NCBI GenBank assembly: GCA_963844205.1
Contig: CAWJNK010000012.1
Location: 593,604 to 657,603, forward strand
Direction of reading: 5' to 3'
DNA: 64,000 nt
Origin: DASSUW01 sp963844205
Lineage (GTDB): Bacteria; Actinomycetota; Thermoleophilia; Solirubrobacterales; Solirubrobacteraceae
Shown: one piece after another, positions 62,275 to 64,000 of the stretch
Position numbering within the stretch: the first letter of the stretch is position 1
How the letters are laid out: every line of letters starts with the position of its first letter
Notes under the pieces: generated by a model
The model's input: the letters and a program-made list of their open reading frames with translations, nothing else
The model's database searches: none
Told to the model about the DNA's origin: nothing
Translations under genes and position numbers: made by a program

Positions 62275-64000
62275 ATGCCACGCTCCCCATTGATCCATCG
62301 TCACGGCTTGGTGTTCGCTCGCAGGAGCCGGCTCGCGCGCTCGATCGCGACGCTGGGACTCGGGTCGCTCATCCTCACCTACGCGGTCCCGGTCGCTGCG
62401 GCAACCGAGACCGGGGCCCCCGGCGCGCCGCTTCCCGCGCTCACGGTGCCGACCTTCGCCTACCCGCAGTTCGAGAAGGAGCGGGCGGCCAAGCGCGACA
62501 CCGGGGACGCGAGCGCGAAGACGGAACGAGCCGAGAAGCGTGCCGCCGACCGCGCTGCGGCGCCGTCGGGCTCCTCGGCCGCTGACAGCGGGGGCACGGC
62601 CGGCACGGAAGAGCAGAGCGCGGGCGCGCCGAGCTCGCCTGCCGACGCGCCTGCCCCGCCCGGCGATTCCGCGGCTGCGCCGGCGGGCGGCGAGGCCGGT
62701 CCGCCGCCGGAGATCGTCAAGGACGACTTCGCGCTCGCGCCGCTGCCGCCGTCCGCCGAGGAGGAGGAGGACCCGTTCGCCGGGCTGCCCGTGATCCACT
62801 CCAGCACCGGGCCGGTGCCGCTGATGGGCAGCACCCCGAGCTCCGCCGGCCAGTCCCAGAGTGCCGTGGATCCGCTCGGCCCGTCGCTCCTGCCGCCGTT
62901 GCCGGCCGACGACAGCGCCGTCGTCTCCGACGACGACGGCTCCGCGGGCGACGACCGCGCCGCAGCGAATCCGCGCGCCGGCTATGCGTCCAAGGGCAAG
63001 TCCGGCTCGAACGACAAGGGCAAGTCGAGCGCGAAGGGCGCGTCGCGCGGCAAGGCCGCCGCCAAGCCGACCGCGACTGCGCACGCCGCCGCAACGCCGT
63101 CGACGCACAAGTTCACCGCCGCCGAGGCCGATGCGGTGATCGACGACGTCCTCGCCGCCGCGCAGGCAGCGCAAGCACCGGCGCCCGCAACCGCCGCTCC
63201 GGCGCCTGCGCAGCCTGCAGCCGTACTCGAGGCCGCCCCAGCAGCCGCGCCGGCGCCGGCCGCCGAAGCGGCGCCCCCGGTGGCGGCCGAGAGCGACGAA
63301 GCCGCGCCGGTCGCCGAGATTCAGGCAGCCGACATCCAGTCGGCGCCAGCGACCGAGGTCCAGTCAGCGGCGCCCGCGGCCGAGATCGAGGCAGGCACGC
63401 CCGCGCCCGCGCTCGATGCGGCCGAGGTCCAGGCCGCCGCGCCCGAAGCGGCGCCCGCCCCGGTGGACGCCGCGCCTGCACCGGTGGAGCCGGACCCGGC
63501 GGACGCGCCCACGGGGTCTCAGGAAGCCGTCGCGCAGCCCGCTTCGGTGCCGGTCACCGCCCCGGCGTCGCAGCACGTCGCAAGCGCCCCGGCCGTCATC
63601 TCGTCCGCGACCTCCAGCGCAGTGGTCTCGGCGCCCGCGGTCATGGCCGCGTCAGCACCCTCGGCGCCGGTGGTCGTGTACGCGCCTCCGCCTCCGCCGC
63701 CGGTCACGACCGAGCTGCTCGAGGTCGCCGCGACGACGCTGTCCGACGCCGCGTTCGCGGCCGACCTCGACGTTGACGCGGCGCCGCTCGCCGCCCCCAC
63801 CACCTCGACCGACACGGCGAGTCCCGGCGCTGCGGACGGTGACGTCCAAGTCGCAGCCGCCGGTCTCGCCCTCACCGACCTCGGCGCCGTCGCGCAGCCC
63901 AGCCTCGCCGCGCCCGCGCCGGACGAGAACGCGCCCGCACTCGGTCTCGCTCAGTCGCCCGCCACGTCCTCCGGCGGCTCGACGAGCAGCAACGGCCACG
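62275..64000 (+). CDS. Very long Ala/Pro-rich secreted protein (5' part, runs off right edge)
   Basis: From ATG 62275 the frame stays open for 575 codons to the window end, so it was easy to miss. The N-terminus MPRSPLIHRHGLVFARRSRL is basic and followed by a hydrophobic stretch (IATLGLGSLILTYAVPVAAA), a signal peptide or membrane anchor. The rest is disordered: Lys/Ser segments (SKGKSGSNDKGKS), then Ala/Pro/Val/Glu runs (AAPAPAEAAP-like) with ExQAAD/VQSA motifs. No folded domain is visible before the edge; one may lie beyond. Confidence 0.75.
   Translation, partial: MPRSPLIHRHGLVFARRSRLARSIATLGLGSLILTYAVPVAAATETGAPGAPLPALTVPTFAYPQFEKERAAKRDTGDASAKTERAEKRAADRAAAPSGSSAADSGGTAGTEEQSAGAPSSPADAPAPPGDSAAAPAGGEAGPPPEIVKDDFALAPLPPSAEEEEDPFAGLPVIHSSTGPVPLMGSTPSSAGQSQSAVDPLGPSLLPPLPADDSAVVSDDDGSAGDDRAAANPRAGYASKGKSGSNDKGKSSAKGASRGKAAAKPTATAHAAATPSTHKFTAAEADAVIDDVLAAAQAAQAPAPATAAPAPAQPAAVLEAAPAAAPAPAAEAAPPVAAESDEAAPVAEIQAADIQSAPATEVQSAAPAAEIEAGTPAPALDAAEVQAAAPEAAPAPVDAAPAPVEPDPADAPTGSQEAVAQPASVPVTAPASQHVASAPAVISSATSSAVVSAPAVMAASAPSAPVVVYAPPPPPPVTTELLEVAATTLSDAAFAADLDVDAAPLAAPTTSTDTASPGAADGDVQVAAAGLALTDLGAVAQPSLAAPAPDENAPALGLAQSPATSSGGSTSSNGH

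Overview
The window is high-GC DNA with GTG, TTG and probably CTG starts, dense genes and many ATGA/GTGA/TTGA stop-start overlaps. Family content points to an aerobic soil-type actinobacterium: NarL/LuxR regulators, a PknB-type kinase, DUF2252, a Dyp peroxidase, PxKF and Ig-like secreted proteins, and an actinobacterial c-di-AMP riboswitch ahead of a cell-wall hydrolase. I infer class Thermoleophilia (Solirubrobacterales-like); no rRNA or other marker is present to prove it. I see no tRNA, rRNA, IS element, prophage or CRISPR array.

Layout. 0-5.6 kb: a small membrane protein, a translationally coupled operon of two paralogous proteins plus a Dyp peroxidase, a secreted DUF6345-like protein and an ECF sigma factor. 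5.57-6.49 kb: the only long gene-free stretch, holding palindromes, two copies of a nested inverted-repeat element and a 61-bp tandem array that runs into the stop codon of a large AAA/LuxR regulator. 9.7-18.3 kb: housekeeping and metabolic genes (YceH, an FAD-dependent sugar-lactone oxidase, a cysteine-desulfurase-like enzyme, dodecin, TerC, cyclase/ThDP enzyme operon, EamA, VOC). 18.3-26.6 kb: a 1464-residue Ig-repeat PxKF surface protein beside a response regulator and a histidine kinase/response regulator/helical protein operon. 26.6-33.5 kb: a LuxR remnant, a kinase with an extracellular FG-GAP propeller, a MIP18/amidohydrolase/cupin operon, an FGE-like protein and a secreted Cys-rich protein.

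33.6-44.1 kb is the metabolic centrepiece. It is a one-direction cluster of MobA-MoaD fusion, aldehyde ferredoxin oxidoreductase, formate dehydrogenase alpha subunit, fused NuoE-NuoF-type NADH module, MoeA and MoeA-PBP fusion. It couples Mo/W-pterin enzymes, their NAD+-reducing partner and late cofactor synthesis. 44.1-47.6 kb: an overlapping membrane-protein operon (UPF0104, DedA, DUF2252, small membrane protein), then a third copy of the nested element. 48-53 kb: a riboswitch-controlled PG-binding/M23 hydrolase, an RTX protein, a tandem array and AlgH. 53-64 kb: a ThiS-like protein/formamidase pair, penicillin acylase, a broken metalloprotease and three secreted proteins, the last running off the right edge.

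Five genes carry single-base-type frameshifts at GC-rich sites (LuxR regulator, lactone oxidase, cupin, DUF2252, and the metalloprotease with at least two). Otherwise intact family motifs on both sides suggest residual assembly indels at least as much as real decay.
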